Of a stretch of 64,000 nt of DNA, positions 53,201 to 61,926 are shown piece by piece. This DNA comes from Nocardioides oleivorans (GTDB taxonomy: Bacteria > Actinomycetota > Actinomycetes > Propionibacteriales > Nocardioidaceae): contig NZ_SDWT01000001.1 of NCBI RefSeq assembly GCF_004137255.1, positions 2,542,001-2,606,000 of the forward strand, written 5' to 3'. The translations under genes were made by a program, and so were the position numbers. How positions within the stretch are numbered: the stretch's first letter is position 1; each line of letters opens with the position of its first letter. The notes under the pieces were generated by a model that had not been told where the DNA came from, ran no database searches, and saw only the letters and a list, made by a program, of their open reading frames with translations.

Positions 53201-53435
53201 GACGCCCGAGCTCGAGGCCGAGGGCACCGCCCGCGACCTGGTCCGCGCGGTCCAGCAGGCCCGCAAGGACGCGGGTCTGCAGGTCAGCGACCGGATCTCG
53301 CTCACCGTGGCCGGGCCGGAGGCGACCCTCGCCGCCGCCCGCACCCACGAGGCGCTGATCGCCGACGAGACCCTGGCCACCTCGGTGTCGTACGACGACG
53401 CGGCCGAGGTCGACGTACGTGTGACGCGCGCCTGA
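50220..53435 (+). CDS. ileS: Isoleucyl-tRNA synthetase
   Basis: 1071 residues from the ATG at 50220. Class I synthetase: [11 protein letters not shown] with the HIGH-type motif HYGH at 72-75, [10 protein letters not shown], the editing (CP1) domain with [11 protein letters not shown], and KMSKS at 644-648. The length and motif wording are those of the longer, eukaryote-like IleS2 type common in actinobacteria, which often tolerates mupirocin better than IleS1. I chose 50220 because an earlier in-frame GTG (50181) lies inside the T-box hairpin. A large open frame on the opposite strand is a composition artefact. Confidence 0.97.
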   Translation: MTYPKVSHTAPDEGATTVASSPRFPAIEEAVLAYWDEDDTFRASVEQRDAGADGSNEFVFYDGPPFANGLPHYGHLLTGYVKDLIPRYQTMRGHKVERRFGWDTHGLPAELEAMRLNGIKTTDEIVELGIEKFNEACRQSVLKYTGEWRDYVTRQARWVDFDHDYRTMNPEFMESVIWAFKQLHEKGLVYEGFRVLPYCWQDETPLSNHELRMDDDVYQMRQDPAVTVGYDITTEGPFRGVKVMIWTTTPWTLPSNLAVMVGEDIDYVVVESDGPTGSTERYLLAEARVASYARELGEAPTVTWRGTGADLLGLEYAPPFGYYAGHDRAFRLVPAEFVTTTDGTGLVHTAGAFGEDDKVVTDREGIEAVMPVGKDGRFTFPVTDYEGMQVFDANLHVIDHLKAATRGEGETGSVTPGTVLVRRETYDHSYPHCWRCRQPLIYKGVSSWFVEVTKVKERLIALNQDIRWVPDHIKDGQFGKWLENARDWSITRNRFWGSPVPVWKSDDEQYPRIDVYGSFEEIERDFGTLPRDKDGNPDLHRPYVDDLTRPNPDDPTGTSTMRRVTDVLDVWFDSGSMSFAQVHYPFENKDWFDNHFPGDFIVEYIGQTRGWFYTMHVLAGAIFDRPAFSTCLSHGIVLGNDGQKMSKSLRNYPDVREVFDRDGADAMRWFLMSSPILRGGNLVVTEQGIRDSVRQVLIPLWNSWSFFSLYANAAGEGSGHDATWRTDSAHPMDRYILAKLRDYVAAMTDQLDNYEVAAACDSTRSFLDVLTNWYIRRSRDRFWDEDADAFDTLYTVLEVVCRVTAPLMPLTTEEVWRGLTGERSVHLTDWPSVDDLPADDALVASMDTVRDVCSAGSALRKAANLRNRLPLSRLTVVSEADLTGFESLVADELNLKAVDLLAADAPEAAAYGVSQRLSVNARAAGPRLGKDVQVAIKGSKSGDWSVAEDGTVTAGGLALVEGEYALETVAGSEDDDTAIGMLPRGGFVVLDTAVTPELEAEGTARDLVRAVQQARKDAGLQVSDRISLTVAGPEATLAAARTHEALIADETLATSVSYDDAAEVDVRVTRA

Positions 53436-53454
53436 TCCGGGTAGACGCCGACGC

Positions 53455-54732
53455 ATGGACGGACCGACCGACCTCGACGCGCTCGCCGAGGCCCTGCGGG
53501 TCGACGGCGTCGTCGTCGACCGGGTCATGGGATCGGGCGAGGCGCAGGAGGCCCACGACCGGATCGCGCAGCTGGTGCGCGAGACGCCGTTCCCGGTCTA
53601 CGTCGCGCTCGTCCAGCAGCCGGACGGGCTGCCCGACGACGCGATCGAGTCGACCGAGGTCCTGGCCGGCCTGCTCAACCGCCGGCTCGGCGACGGGCTC
53701 TACGTCCTGCAGACGAGCGAGAGCATCCAGCAGGTGTACGCCTTCGGGCTGGGCGCGGAGCCGGCGCGCCTGAGCCTGGGCGCGCACAGCAACAACGACC
53801 GGCTCGACGAGGCCATGCAGGACGTGGGCGGGCACCCGTCCGGGACGGACGGCTACGTCACGGTCCCGGCGGTCGCCAAGGCGGAGGCGCAGGCGCGCGC
53901 CGCCGAGGAGCTCGTCGAGATGGGCAGCGACGGCACCAGCGGCGACTACCCCGCCACCCTGACGCAGGCCGACGCCGACGACCTCGCCGAGCACGCGCTG
54001 GAGGTCCAGGCTGCGGCGCAGTGGCGCCCCTCCGTGGGCGACTACGTCGAGGTCCGGACCGCGTCGAGCGGGTTGTCCGCGCTCGTCGGCGGGCTGGTCG
54101 CGCTCGTCGTCGCGCTCATGGTCGGCCAGACGCTGCGCGGGTGGCCCCGCACCGGCAGACCACGCCCCGGCGAGGCGGCGGTGAAGCGATCTGCGATGAC
54201 GGCGGCGGCCGCGCCGCCGCCCGACCTCGAGGTCGAGCGGGCGCGTGCGTCGCGGCTCGCCGACGTGCTGGCGAAGAACCTCGAGCGGACCGACTGGGAC
54301 ACCGTCCGGGACCGTGAGGTGGCGGGCCGGGCACTCAGCGCCCGCGACGCCGCCGAGCCCCTGCTCACCTCCGACGACGTCGCCGACCTCGTCGGCGCCC
54401 GGTTGCTCGCGCAGATCGGCGCCGCGGACCTCGGCCGTGGCCGACGCGGGGGCGGACCGCCCTTCGTGCCGTGCTTCTTCGACCCGCGACACAAGCCGGG
54501 GACGTCCACCGCGTCCTGGCGCCTCGGCGACGGGCAGGTCGAGGTGCCCTGCTGCGCCACCTGTGCCAGGGCGGTCGCCCGGGGCGAGACGCCTCAGCAC
54601 CTGCGCCTGGCCGCTCGCCGCGGCACCGAGCCCTACTGGGAGCGCGACGACGTGTGGGCGCGGACCGGCTTCGGCGCCGTCTCGGACGACCTGGCGCGCG
54701 ACGTCCTGGCCGATCGGGCGGGCCGGCGATGA
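53455..54732 (+). CDS. Membrane protein of the ileS-downstream cassette, with CHCC motif (paralogue of 55415 gene)
   Basis: 425 residues. An N-terminal TPM-like domain (about 5-150; VDGVVVDRVMGSGEAQEAHDRI, PFPVYVALVQQ, EVLAGLLNRRLGDGLYVLQ) is followed by one membrane helix (about 206-226) and a C-terminal domain. Cys340, His346, Cys367 and Cys370 (CFFDPRH ... CATC) form a spaced set repeated in the gene at 55415. No N-terminal signal peptide is seen, so the N-terminal domain may be exported by the internal helix. First gene after ileS (19 bp); the next gene overlaps by ATGA. Function unknown. Confidence 0.75.
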   Translation: MDGPTDLDALAEALRVDGVVVDRVMGSGEAQEAHDRIAQLVRETPFPVYVALVQQPDGLPDDAIESTEVLAGLLNRRLGDGLYVLQTSESIQQVYAFGLGAEPARLSLGAHSNNDRLDEAMQDVGGHPSGTDGYVTVPAVAKAEAQARAAEELVEMGSDGTSGDYPATLTQADADDLAEHALEVQAAAQWRPSVGDYVEVRTASSGLSALVGGLVALVVALMVGQTLRGWPRTGRPRPGEAAVKRSAMTAAAAPPPDLEVERARASRLADVLAKNLERTDWDTVRDREVAGRALSARDAAEPLLTSDDVADLVGARLLAQIGAADLGRGRRGGGPPFVPCFFDPRHKPGTSTASWRLGDGQVEVPCCATCARAVARGETPQHLRLAARRGTEPYWERDDVWARTGFGAVSDDLARDVLADRAGRR

Positions 54733-55415
54733 AGCGTCAGCTCGCCTGGGTGGTCGGTGCCGTCGTCGGCATCGTCGTCGGCACTGCGACCGCCTTCGGT
54801 GTGCAGGGCTGGCAGGAGTCGCGCGAGGCCTCCGACCTGGACCGCCGCATCGCCAGCGACCAGCACGAGGACGTCGTACCCGCCCCTGTCGACGCGATCC
54901 GAGAGCTGCTCGCCCAGGACAGCCTGGTGGTGGTGGATCCCCTGCTGGCCGACCGGGTGTCCGCCGAGGACCTGCAGCGCGCCGAGGAGGTCCTCGCGAG
55001 CTCGCCCGTGCCGGCGCGGATCGCCTACCTGTCCTACCCGGACGGCCTCGACGTCGGCTACACCGCCTCCGGCGCCGGCCCGCAGTGGTGGACGAACGTG
55101 GGCGAGGTGGGTCACTACGCGATCCTCTGGGACAACGGCTCCGCCGAGGTGGGGTCCGTCGGGCTCGAGCCCGACTACCTCGCCGATCGCACGGAGGGCC
55201 AGCCCGGCCCGGCGCTGGAGCGCATCGCCGCGGAGATGGCGACCTGGGAGGCCGTGCCGCTCGACGACGCTCCCTACGAGCCCGGGGACTTCGACTACTG
55301 GGAGGGCGTCGGCGGCGGGCTCGCCGCGGCCCTCCTCTTCGGTGGGCTCGGCGTCGTGCCGGGCTTCCTGCTCCTGCGCTGGTACGTCGGCACGCGACGT
55401 CGAGAGGTTGGCTGA
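54729..55415 (+). CDS. Membrane protein of the ileS-downstream cassette, two-helix member
   Basis: 228 residues, overlapping the upstream gene by 4 bp (ATGA) and the downstream start by one base (TGATG). One helix near the N-terminus (about 8-26) and one near the C-terminus (about 195-217) bracket an extracytoplasmic domain of about 165 residues. RIAYLSYPDGLDVGYTASGAGPQWW is distantly like the TPM-like part of its neighbours, so it may be a shortened relative. It lacks the cysteine domain. Unknown function; the coupling suggests a complex with the neighbours. Confidence 0.75.
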   Translation: MKRQLAWVVGAVVGIVVGTATAFGVQGWQESREASDLDRRIASDQHEDVVPAPVDAIRELLAQDSLVVVDPLLADRVSAEDLQRAEEVLASSPVPARIAYLSYPDGLDVGYTASGAGPQWWTNVGEVGHYAILWDNGSAEVGSVGLEPDYLADRTEGQPGPALERIAAEMATWEAVPLDDAPYEPGDFDYWEGVGGGLAAALLFGGLGVVPGFLLLRWYVGTRRREVG

Positions 55416-56581
55416 TGGCCGAGATCACCGATGCCACGATCGCCGAGATCGAGCAGCAGCTGGCCGGGGACGGAGTCTGGATCGATCCCGCGTTCGCCAA
55501 GGGCCACGGCATCTCGGCGGCCGACGAGACCGCGATCGAGCAGGCCGTCGCCGGCACGCAGGAGGCCGACCTCAAGGTCGTCCTGGTCGACATCGACTAC
55601 GGAGACCCGCGCTTCCAGGGGAGCTTCGCCAGCCTCACCGCCTGGCTGCAGGACGACACCGGCGGCGACGCGACCTACATCGGCTGGGACGATCCCGACC
55701 TCAGCGTGCAGGCCTTCGGCGACCAGCCGGACACGCTCTACGTCGACAACGTGGCCGAGCACGAGCACCCGGGTGACGTCGCCGCGCAGGTCCTGATGGC
55801 GCAGGAGCTGATCGAGGACGGCACCGCTGAGGCGCTGTGGAACGACATCCCACGCGACGAGCGCTACTCCTGGACCGCCGACGAGGGCATCCAGGCGTCC
55901 GAGGTGTTCGGCGGGATCGGCATCGTCGTCGCGATCGGTGCAGTGGTGACCGGTCTCGTCGTCCTGGTCCGCAGGAGGCGAAGGCGCCCGGCCGGCTTCA
56001 CCCTGCCCAGCACCGTCCTCCACACCATCCGGGCGGCCGAGGACCGGCGCCTGCGTGAGCAGGCCGAGACCGAGGTGCTCGCCCTGGGCGAGGCGATCGG
56101 CAGCGGCGAGGCCACCGGCACCGCCAACGGGCTCGCGGCCTGGCAGCAGGCGCTCGACCACTACGCCGCGGCCCGCTCGATCCTGTCGCAGGACGCCGCT
56201 CCGGCGGACGTGGTCGGTGCGCTGGTCCTGGCCCGTCGCGGCGAGGACGCCCGCTCGGCCGCGCAGGAGAGGAAGCCCTCGGCGTGGGCGCCTCCGGTGC
56301 GCTGCTGGTTCAACCCGCTGCACGACGGGCGCACCACGGAGGTCACATGGAAGGACGGCGGCCGGGAGGTGGACGTGCCGGCCTGCGCGGAGTGTGCGGA
56401 GGACGTCCGCGCCGGCAGGGAGCCTGACGACGTCCTCGACTTCATCGAGGGCGACTCGACCGTCCACTACTACCGCCTCGACCTCGGCGCATGGAGCACG
56501 ACCGGCTACGGCACGCTCGACCGCGACCTGTTGGGCGCGCTGCGGACGAGCAGGTCGCGGCGCGGCATCGTCCGTCCTTGA
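55415..56581 (+). CDS. Membrane protein of the ileS-downstream cassette, with CHCC motif
   Basis: 388 residues. N-terminal TPM-like domain (about 5-150: GDGVWIDPAFAKGHGISAADETAIEQAV, DLKVVLVDIDYG, DTLYVDNVAEHE), one helix (about 165-186) followed by RRRRRRP, so the C-terminus should be cytoplasmic. A helical region (205-285) leads to CWFNPLH (Cys297, His303) and PACAEC (Cys324, Cys327). The spacing equals that in the gene at 53455. LDFIEGDSTVHYYRLDLGAWSTTGYGTLDRDLL closes the protein. ATG at 55415. Confidence 0.78.
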   Translation: MAEITDATIAEIEQQLAGDGVWIDPAFAKGHGISAADETAIEQAVAGTQEADLKVVLVDIDYGDPRFQGSFASLTAWLQDDTGGDATYIGWDDPDLSVQAFGDQPDTLYVDNVAEHEHPGDVAAQVLMAQELIEDGTAEALWNDIPRDERYSWTADEGIQASEVFGGIGIVVAIGAVVTGLVVLVRRRRRRPAGFTLPSTVLHTIRAAEDRRLREQAETEVLALGEAIGSGEATGTANGLAAWQQALDHYAAARSILSQDAAPADVVGALVLARRGEDARSAAQERKPSAWAPPVRCWFNPLHDGRTTEVTWKDGGREVDVPACAECAEDVRAGREPDDVLDFIEGDSTVHYYRLDLGAWSTTGYGTLDRDLLGALRTSRSRRGIVRP

Positions 56582-56584
56582 CCG

Positions 56585-58483
56585 TCAGCGGACGACCCGC
56601 AGCCGCAGGCGTTGCTTCGGGCTGGTGCCGGCCTTGTTGGTGGCGGTGACCACGATCGCGTAGCGACCGGGCCGCAGGATCTGGATCCGCCCCACTCGCG
56701 CGGGGACGAGGAAGCTGCGCTCGCCCGCCTTCACCCTGCCGCTGAGTCGATAGGGGGTGCCCCCGGCCAGGGGTCGAACGACGACCCGCACCCGCGCCGC
56801 GGTCGAGAGCTCGAGCGTCAGCTCGGACTCGGTCGGCACCGTCCCGCGCCCACCCGACGCGCGGATGGTGCGGTGCTCCAGGTGGGCGCTGCTGATCGCG
56901 GGAGCGGACAGCGCCTCCCGGCAGCGAACGGTGCCGGCGTACGTGCACCGGGTCGCGTTGCCGACGGCGTCCGTGAGGGTCACCCGGACCGGCTGCGTGC
57001 TCGTGCCCCTGTGCTTGACCGAGGTGCCGGTGGCGGTGGTGCCGTCGGCGAAGGTCCACCTGGCGGTCCGGACCTTCGACCACACGTCGTGCGCCGTGAC
57101 GGAGTACGACGTCCGCGCACCGGAGCGGCGCGACGTGATGCCCGTGACGACGGGGCCGGCGGCGTCGAGGCCGCGGGCCTGGACGACCCAGTGGGCGCCG
57201 TCGTGGCGCGACCACGCAGTGGTGGCGTTGCCGTCGGCGTCGACGACGAGCGCGGGGTTCCAGGCGTTGCCGCCCGGCTCGGAGAGGTCGACGGGGGAGG
57301 TCCACTCGCCACGCGCCGGAAGCCTGGCCGCCTGGACCGTGCGGGCGGTGTCGTCCTTCTTCCCGGCGAGCGACCACACGGCGGTGGCATTGCCGTCGGC
57401 GTCGACGTCGACCTGCGGGGTCCACGCGTCCTGCCCGGCGGCCGAGAGTGCGGTGCGGGTGGACCAGTCGCGACCGATGCGGCCGGTGGCTGCGGTGACG
57501 ATCCACCCCGACCCGTCGTTCTCCTGCCAGACCGCGGTCGCGCGCCCCTGCGGGTCGACGACGACCTGCGGCGTGTCGGAGGCGTCGACCCCGGGGGAGG
57601 ACAGGCTCGTGACGTTGATCCACTCTCCTGCTGCCGGTCGCGCCGCGGTCTCGACGACGTAGCTCGCGCCGGTGAAGCCGCCCCAGACGGCCGTGGCGTT
57701 GCCCGCCGGGTCGAGTGCGACGTCGGGGGTCGTGGTCGGCGCGGCCCTGGTGGACAGGTCGACCGGTGCCGACCAGGTCCCGGCGGTCCGGGTGATGGCC
57801 TGCACGCGGCTGCCGGCGGTCCAGAGCACGGTGGAGACCCCCGAGGCGGAGACCGCGACGTCGGGATTGCGGGCACCTGCCTCGGAGAGGTCCTGCGGAG
57901 CGGACCACGTCCCGTCGGGCTGCCGGGAGGCTGCCTGCACGATGAACGCACGCCCGTCGAAGTGCGACCACGTGGCGGTCACGGCCCCGTCCGCACCGGC
58001 GGCGACCTGGGGGAAGTCCGGCCTCTGGCTCAGGTCCCTCGACGCGTCGGACGCGACCTCGACCGGCGGGCTCCACGAGCCGCCGGTCGGCCGGGTCGAG
58101 GCGAGGACGACGCTCGAGCCGAGCTCGTTGCGGCGCCACACGACGGTGGCCGCGCCGCCCGGTTCGACGGCGACCTGCGGCTCGAAGATGCTCTGGCCCC
58201 CGGCGATGTCGACCGGGGCCGACCACGCCCCACCTGCCGGGCGCGACGACGCCTGGACGACGAGCTGCGTGCCGTCGTAGCGCGACCACACGGCGGTCGC
58301 GTTCCCGGCCGCGTCGACCCCGACGTCCGGGGTGTGGGCGTTCTGCCCCCCGGCCGACAGGTCGACGAAGACGTTCGTGACCGGTTGCCACGTCGGGGCT
58401 GCCGCCGTGGGTGCGGCGACCGATGTCGCTCCCACCACGCCTGCGGCGACCGCCACGACCAGCAGCTGCGTGCGTCGTTCCAC
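56585..58483 (-). CDS. Secreted protein with eight propeller-type repeats
   Basis: 632 residues from a GTG at 58483 with GGGGGAAAC upstream. Signal peptide 1-26. Eight repeats of about 50 residues (about 35-440) each contain a DVDADGNATAVWS-like core followed by VVQAxxRPAGGxWSxPVDLS, compatible with an eight-bladed propeller or an elongated solenoid. A PKD/Ig-like part (about 450-540) and a C-terminal beta domain (545-632) ending in basic residues follow. Possibly binds wall sugars or is displayed outside. It is convergent with the CHCC gene (3 bp) and divergent from the HlyD-like operon. Confidence 0.8.
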   Translation of the reverse strand: MERRTQLLVVAVAAGVVGATSVAAPTAAAPTWQPVTNVFVDLSAGGQNAHTPDVGVDAAGNATAVWSRYDGTQLVVQASSRPAGGAWSAPVDIAGGQSIFEPQVAVEPGGAATVVWRRNELGSSVVLASTRPTGGSWSPPVEVASDASRDLSQRPDFPQVAAGADGAVTATWSHFDGRAFIVQAASRQPDGTWSAPQDLSEAGARNPDVAVSASGVSTVLWTAGSRVQAITRTAGTWSAPVDLSTRAAPTTTPDVALDPAGNATAVWGGFTGASYVVETAARPAAGEWINVTSLSSPGVDASDTPQVVVDPQGRATAVWQENDGSGWIVTAATGRIGRDWSTRTALSAAGQDAWTPQVDVDADGNATAVWSLAGKKDDTARTVQAARLPARGEWTSPVDLSEPGGNAWNPALVVDADGNATTAWSRHDGAHWVVQARGLDAAGPVVTGITSRRSGARTSYSVTAHDVWSKVRTARWTFADGTTATGTSVKHRGTSTQPVRVTLTDAVGNATRCTYAGTVRCREALSAPAISSAHLEHRTIRASGGRGTVPTESELTLELSTAARVRVVVRPLAGGTPYRLSGRVKAGERSFLVPARVGRIQILRPGRYAIVVTATNKAGTSPKQRLRLRVVR

Positions 58484-58706
58484 CTGTTTCCCCCTTGTTG
58501 TCCTCGCGCTCGACGTCGCCGGATCGTGCCACGCGCGTCCGGCTCGCGCATACGACGAGCCCTTCTCCCGAAAAGTTGCGGAGGCCCACAGGTTCGTCAC
58601 AGGCGCGCGCCACGTCCGGCACAGAGCGCGCCGCCAGTGTCTCCTCCGTGGCCGCCCCTCCCCCCGTGGGGCGGCCCACCAGACGAAGGCAGACAAGGAG
58701 ACGTCC

Positions 58707-59948
58707 GTGCGCGTGGGTTGGCCCGGCAAGTGGTGGAGGACCAGGCGGAGCAAGGTGGTGGCGGCCGCGGCACTCGTGCTCGCCGTGGCCGCGAGCACCG
58801 GAGGATGGCTCTGGCTGCGTCCCGAGGCCGAGGCGGTGGCCACGTCGACGACGCAGACCGTCTCCACCTCGACCTTCGAGCAGACCGTCACCGCGAGCGG
58901 CACGCTGCGCGCTGCGAGGAGCGAGGACCTCTCCTTCGCCGTCGGCGGCACGGTGCGTGCCGTGCTGGTCAGCGAGGGCGACCAGGTCACGAAGGGTGCG
59001 GCGCTGTCCCGGGTCGACGCCACCTCGCTCGTCGCTGCGCGCACCGCCGCGCGGTCGTCGTACGACGCCGCGTTGGCGCAGCTCGACGAGGACCTCGACG
59101 CCGACGCGTCCGACGTGCAGGTGGCGGCGGACCGCTCCTCGGTTGTCGCTGCAAAGGCCTCGTGGGTCGAGGCCCGCGAGGCCGTCGACGACGCCGTCCT
59201 GCGTGCGCCGATCGCCGGGACGGTCGTCGCGCTCGACCTCGCCGTCGGCGACACCGTCGGCTCGAGCACCGGCTCCAGCAGCTCGACCGGCAGCTCGACC
59301 GGGAGCTCGACGGCCGGCGCCACCGGCTCGACCACCACCGGCACCGGCACCGGCACCGGCACCAGCTCCTCGACCCAGGTGACCATCGCGACCACGCGTC
59401 GCTTCGCGGTCGACGCCGAGGTCGCGGCGGCTGACATCGAGGGTGTGGCTGAAGGCCTGCAGGTCGAGCTCACCGTGACCGGCGTCGACGAGACCGTCTA
59501 CGGCACGGTGACCTCGGTCGGTGCCGTCGCCTCCACCAACAGCAGCGGTGCGGCGGTCTTCCCGGTCGAGGTCGAGGTGACGGGCGCCCGCAAGGACCTC
59601 TACTCGGGCACGTCCGCCGACCTCTCGATCGTGGTCAGCCAGCGCACCGACGTGCTGTCCGTGCCGACGCAGGCCGTCCGGTCCGAGGACGGCCAGGCCT
59701 ACGTCACGGTCGAGGTCGACGGCCGGCAGGAGCGGCGCGACATCGAGATCGGCGAGGCCTCGGGTGCGTCCACCGAGGTCACCTCCGGACTCGAGGAGGG
59801 CGACACCGTCGTCGTGCCCGGCTTCACCGGGCGGGGCGCTGGCAGCGGCACGGACGACGGCGGCCAGCAGGGCTTCCCGGGCGGCACCCCGCCGAGCGGG
59901 ATGCCGGGCTTCCCCGGCGGCGGCCAGATGCCAGGAGCTCCCCAGTGA
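58707..59948 (+). CDS. HlyD/MFP-type adaptor of a MacB-like ABC exporter
   Basis: 413 residues from a GTG with AAGGAGAC upstream. One N-terminal helix (about 15-37), then the barrel-sandwich domain (VSTSTFEQTVTASGTLRAARSEDLSFAVGGTVRAVLVSEGDQV) and a short hairpin with DDAVLRAPIAGTVVALDLAVGDTV. A Gly/Ser/Thr-rich insert (about 190-228) sits where other adaptors have a compact linker. The C-terminus is Gly/Pro/Met/Phe-rich. It resembles YknX/MacA, binding the ABC permease and passing substrate outward. It overlaps the ATPase gene (GTGA). Confidence 0.88.
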   Translation: MRVGWPGKWWRTRRSKVVAAAALVLAVAASTGGWLWLRPEAEAVATSTTQTVSTSTFEQTVTASGTLRAARSEDLSFAVGGTVRAVLVSEGDQVTKGAALSRVDATSLVAARTAARSSYDAALAQLDEDLDADASDVQVAADRSSVVAAKASWVEAREAVDDAVLRAPIAGTVVALDLAVGDTVGSSTGSSSSTGSSTGSSTAGATGSTTTGTGTGTGTSSSTQVTIATTRRFAVDAEVAAADIEGVAEGLQVELTVTGVDETVYGTVTSVGAVASTNSSGAAVFPVEVEVTGARKDLYSGTSADLSIVVSQRTDVLSVPTQAVRSEDGQAYVTVEVDGRQERRDIEIGEASGASTEVTSGLEEGDTVVVPGFTGRGAGSGTDDGGQQGFPGGTPPSGMPGFPGGGQMPGAPQ

Positions 59949-60655
59949 GCGCCATCATCGAGCTCGCCGGCGTCCGCAAGTCCTACGGCGCAGGGGACGC
60001 GGAGGTCCACGCCCTGCGCGGCGTGGACGCCCGGGTCGACGAGGGGGAGTACGTCGCCGTGATCGGCCCGTCCGGCTCCGGCAAGTCCACCCTCATGCAC
60101 ATCCTCGGCTGCCTCGACCTGCCCAGCGGGGGGTCGTACCACCTGGCCGGCGAGGACGTCTCCGGCATGACCGAGGAGCAGCTGGCCGACGTCCGCAACC
60201 GCCGCATCGGCTTCGTGTTCCAGCAGTTCCACCTGCTGCCGACGCTGTCGGCGATCCGCAACGTCGAGCTGCCGCTCGTCTACGCCGGCGTCCCGGCCGA
60301 CGTACGACGACAGCGCGCCGGCGCGGCGCTTGAGCGGGTCGGCCTCGGCCACCGCACCGGTCACCGGCCGGGCGAGCTATCGGGCGGGCAGCAGCAGCGC
60401 GTCGCCGTGGCGCGCGCCCTGGTCACCGAGCCCGCGCTGGTGCTCGCCGACGAGCCGACGGGCAACCTCGACTCGACCTCGACGCGCGACGTCCTCGGCC
60501 TGCTCGACGACCTCCACGAGGCCGGCCGCACGATCGTGCTCATCACCCACGAGCACGAGGTCGCCGCCCGAGCCGGCCGCAACCTCGTCATCGACGACGG
60601 CGCGATCACCAGCGACGTACCTACCACCCGCACGGCCGCGGGGGTGGGCTCATGA
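59945..60655 (+). CDS. ABC transporter ATPase, MacB/LolD type
   Basis: 236 residues from a GTG. Walker A GPSGSGKST (about 41-49), Q-loop FQQFHLLPTLSA, signature LSGGQQQRVAVARAL, Walker B LVLADEPTGNLD and the switch His in LITHEHEVA. The KSTLMHILGCLDLPSGG and QQFHLLP wording is that of the MacB/LolD/YknY group. It energises the permease encoded next. It overlaps the permease start (ATGA). Confidence 0.95.
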   Translation: MSAIIELAGVRKSYGAGDAEVHALRGVDARVDEGEYVAVIGPSGSGKSTLMHILGCLDLPSGGSYHLAGEDVSGMTEEQLADVRNRRIGFVFQQFHLLPTLSAIRNVELPLVYAGVPADVRRQRAGAALERVGLGHRTGHRPGELSGGQQQRVAVARALVTEPALVLADEPTGNLDSTSTRDVLGLLDDLHEAGRTIVLITHEHEVAARAGRNLVIDDGAITSDVPTTRTAAGVGS

Positions 60656-61884
60656 GCTGGGCGGAGACCCTGCGGACCAGCCTCGAGGCCGTCCGCGCCC
60701 ACCGGATGCGCTCGCTGCTCACGATGCTCGGCATCGTCATCGGCATCGCGTCGGTCATCCTCACCGTCGGCCTGGGCCAGGGCGCGCAGAAGGAGGTCCG
60801 CGACCAGATCGACGCGCTGGGCCGCAACCTGCTGATCGTCTCGCCGGGCAGCAGCACAGACAGCTCGGGCATGCGCGGCGGCTTCGGCTCGGCGTCCACG
60901 CTCGACCTGGACGACGCCACCGCCATCGCCGACGACACGGTGGCGCCCGACGTCGCCGCCGTCGCCCCCGTCACGACCAGCAGCTCCTCGGTCACCGCCG
61001 GCGACACGAACTGGACCACCCAGGTCTCCGGGACGACCACCGCCTGGCTCGACGTCCGGGCCCGCACCGTCGCGTCGGGGAGGTTCTTCACGCAGTCCGA
61101 GGCCGAGTCGGGAGCCGCCGTGGTCGTGCTCGCCTCCGACACCGCCGGCGAGCTCTTCGACCGCGCCAACCCGGTCGGCCAGACGGTCCGCGTCGGCGGC
61201 ACCGCGCTGACCGTGATCGGCGTGCTGGAGGAGTCCGGCGCGTCGTCGAGCGGGACCTCGAGCGAGGACGACCAGGCGGTCGTGCCGCTCGCCACCGCCG
61301 CCCGGCTGACCGGGTCGTCGTCGACCTCGCTCTCGACGATCTACGTCGAGGCGAACGACGCGGAGTCGCTCAGCGCGGCCTACCAGGAGGTGCAGGCGCT
61401 CCTGCTCAACCTCCACGACGTCGGCGGCTCGGACGAGGCCGACTTCACCGTCGCCACGCAGGACTCGCTCGTCGAGACCGCGAACTCCACCAACGAGACG
61501 ATGACCGTCCTGCTCACCGGTGTCGCGGCGATCTCGTTGCTCGTCGGCGGTATCGGCGTCATGAACATCATGCTCGTCTCGGTCAGCGAGCGCGTGCAGG
61601 AGATCGGCCTGCGCAAGGCGCTCGGCGCGACCCCGTCCTCGATCCGACGGCAGTTCCTGCTCGAGGCGTCCGTGCTGGGCCTGGTCGGCGGGCTGCTCGG
61701 GCTCGGCGTCGGCATCGTCGGAGCGCTGGTCCTGCCCTCGCTGATCGACCAGACCGTCACCGTCTCGGCGCTCGCCGCGGTGGGGGCGGTCGGCACCGCC
61801 CTCGCGCTCGGCATCGGCTTCGGCGTCTACCCCGCGGGCCGTGCCGCCCGCCTCACCCCCATCGATGCGCTCCGCAGCAGCTGA
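60652..61884 (+). CDS. MacB-type ABC transporter permease
   Basis: 410 residues. Helix 1 (about 20-42, MRSLLTMLGIVIGIASVILTVGLGQG) precedes a periplasmic-type MacB domain (45-275) and three C-terminal helices with the FtsX-like core VGGIGVMNIMLVSVSERVQEIGLRKALGAT. The protein fits mechanotransmission exporters that move substrate on the outside of the membrane, with the HlyD-like protein as partner. Substrate unknown (peptide, lipid, or drug). Confidence 0.92.
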   Translation: MSWAETLRTSLEAVRAHRMRSLLTMLGIVIGIASVILTVGLGQGAQKEVRDQIDALGRNLLIVSPGSSTDSSGMRGGFGSASTLDLDDATAIADDTVAPDVAAVAPVTTSSSSVTAGDTNWTTQVSGTTTAWLDVRARTVASGRFFTQSEAESGAAVVVLASDTAGELFDRANPVGQTVRVGGTALTVIGVLEESGASSSGTSSEDDQAVVPLATAARLTGSSSTSLSTIYVEANDAESLSAAYQEVQALLLNLHDVGGSDEADFTVATQDSLVETANSTNETMTVLLTGVAAISLLVGGIGVMNIMLVSVSERVQEIGLRKALGATPSSIRRQFLLEASVLGLVGGLLGLGVGIVGALVLPSLIDQTVTVSALAAVGAVGTALALGIGFGVYPAGRAARLTPIDALRSS

Positions 61885-61926
61885 ACGCGCCCGTCCGTCG
61901 TACCCCCGAACCCCTGGAGAAACCTC

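Noticed and set aside
49881..53528. A 1215-codon open frame on the minus strand opposite ileS
   Set aside because: It is antisense to a complete, motif-rich ileS and has the low-complexity Arg/Val/Asp/Gly make-up of GC-skewed shadow frames. The part near 49880 also covers unrelated genes.
56612..59434. A 940-codon plus-strand frame through the propeller gene and into the adaptor gene
   Set aside because: Antisense to the repeat protein and out of frame with the adaptor; no recognisable domains.
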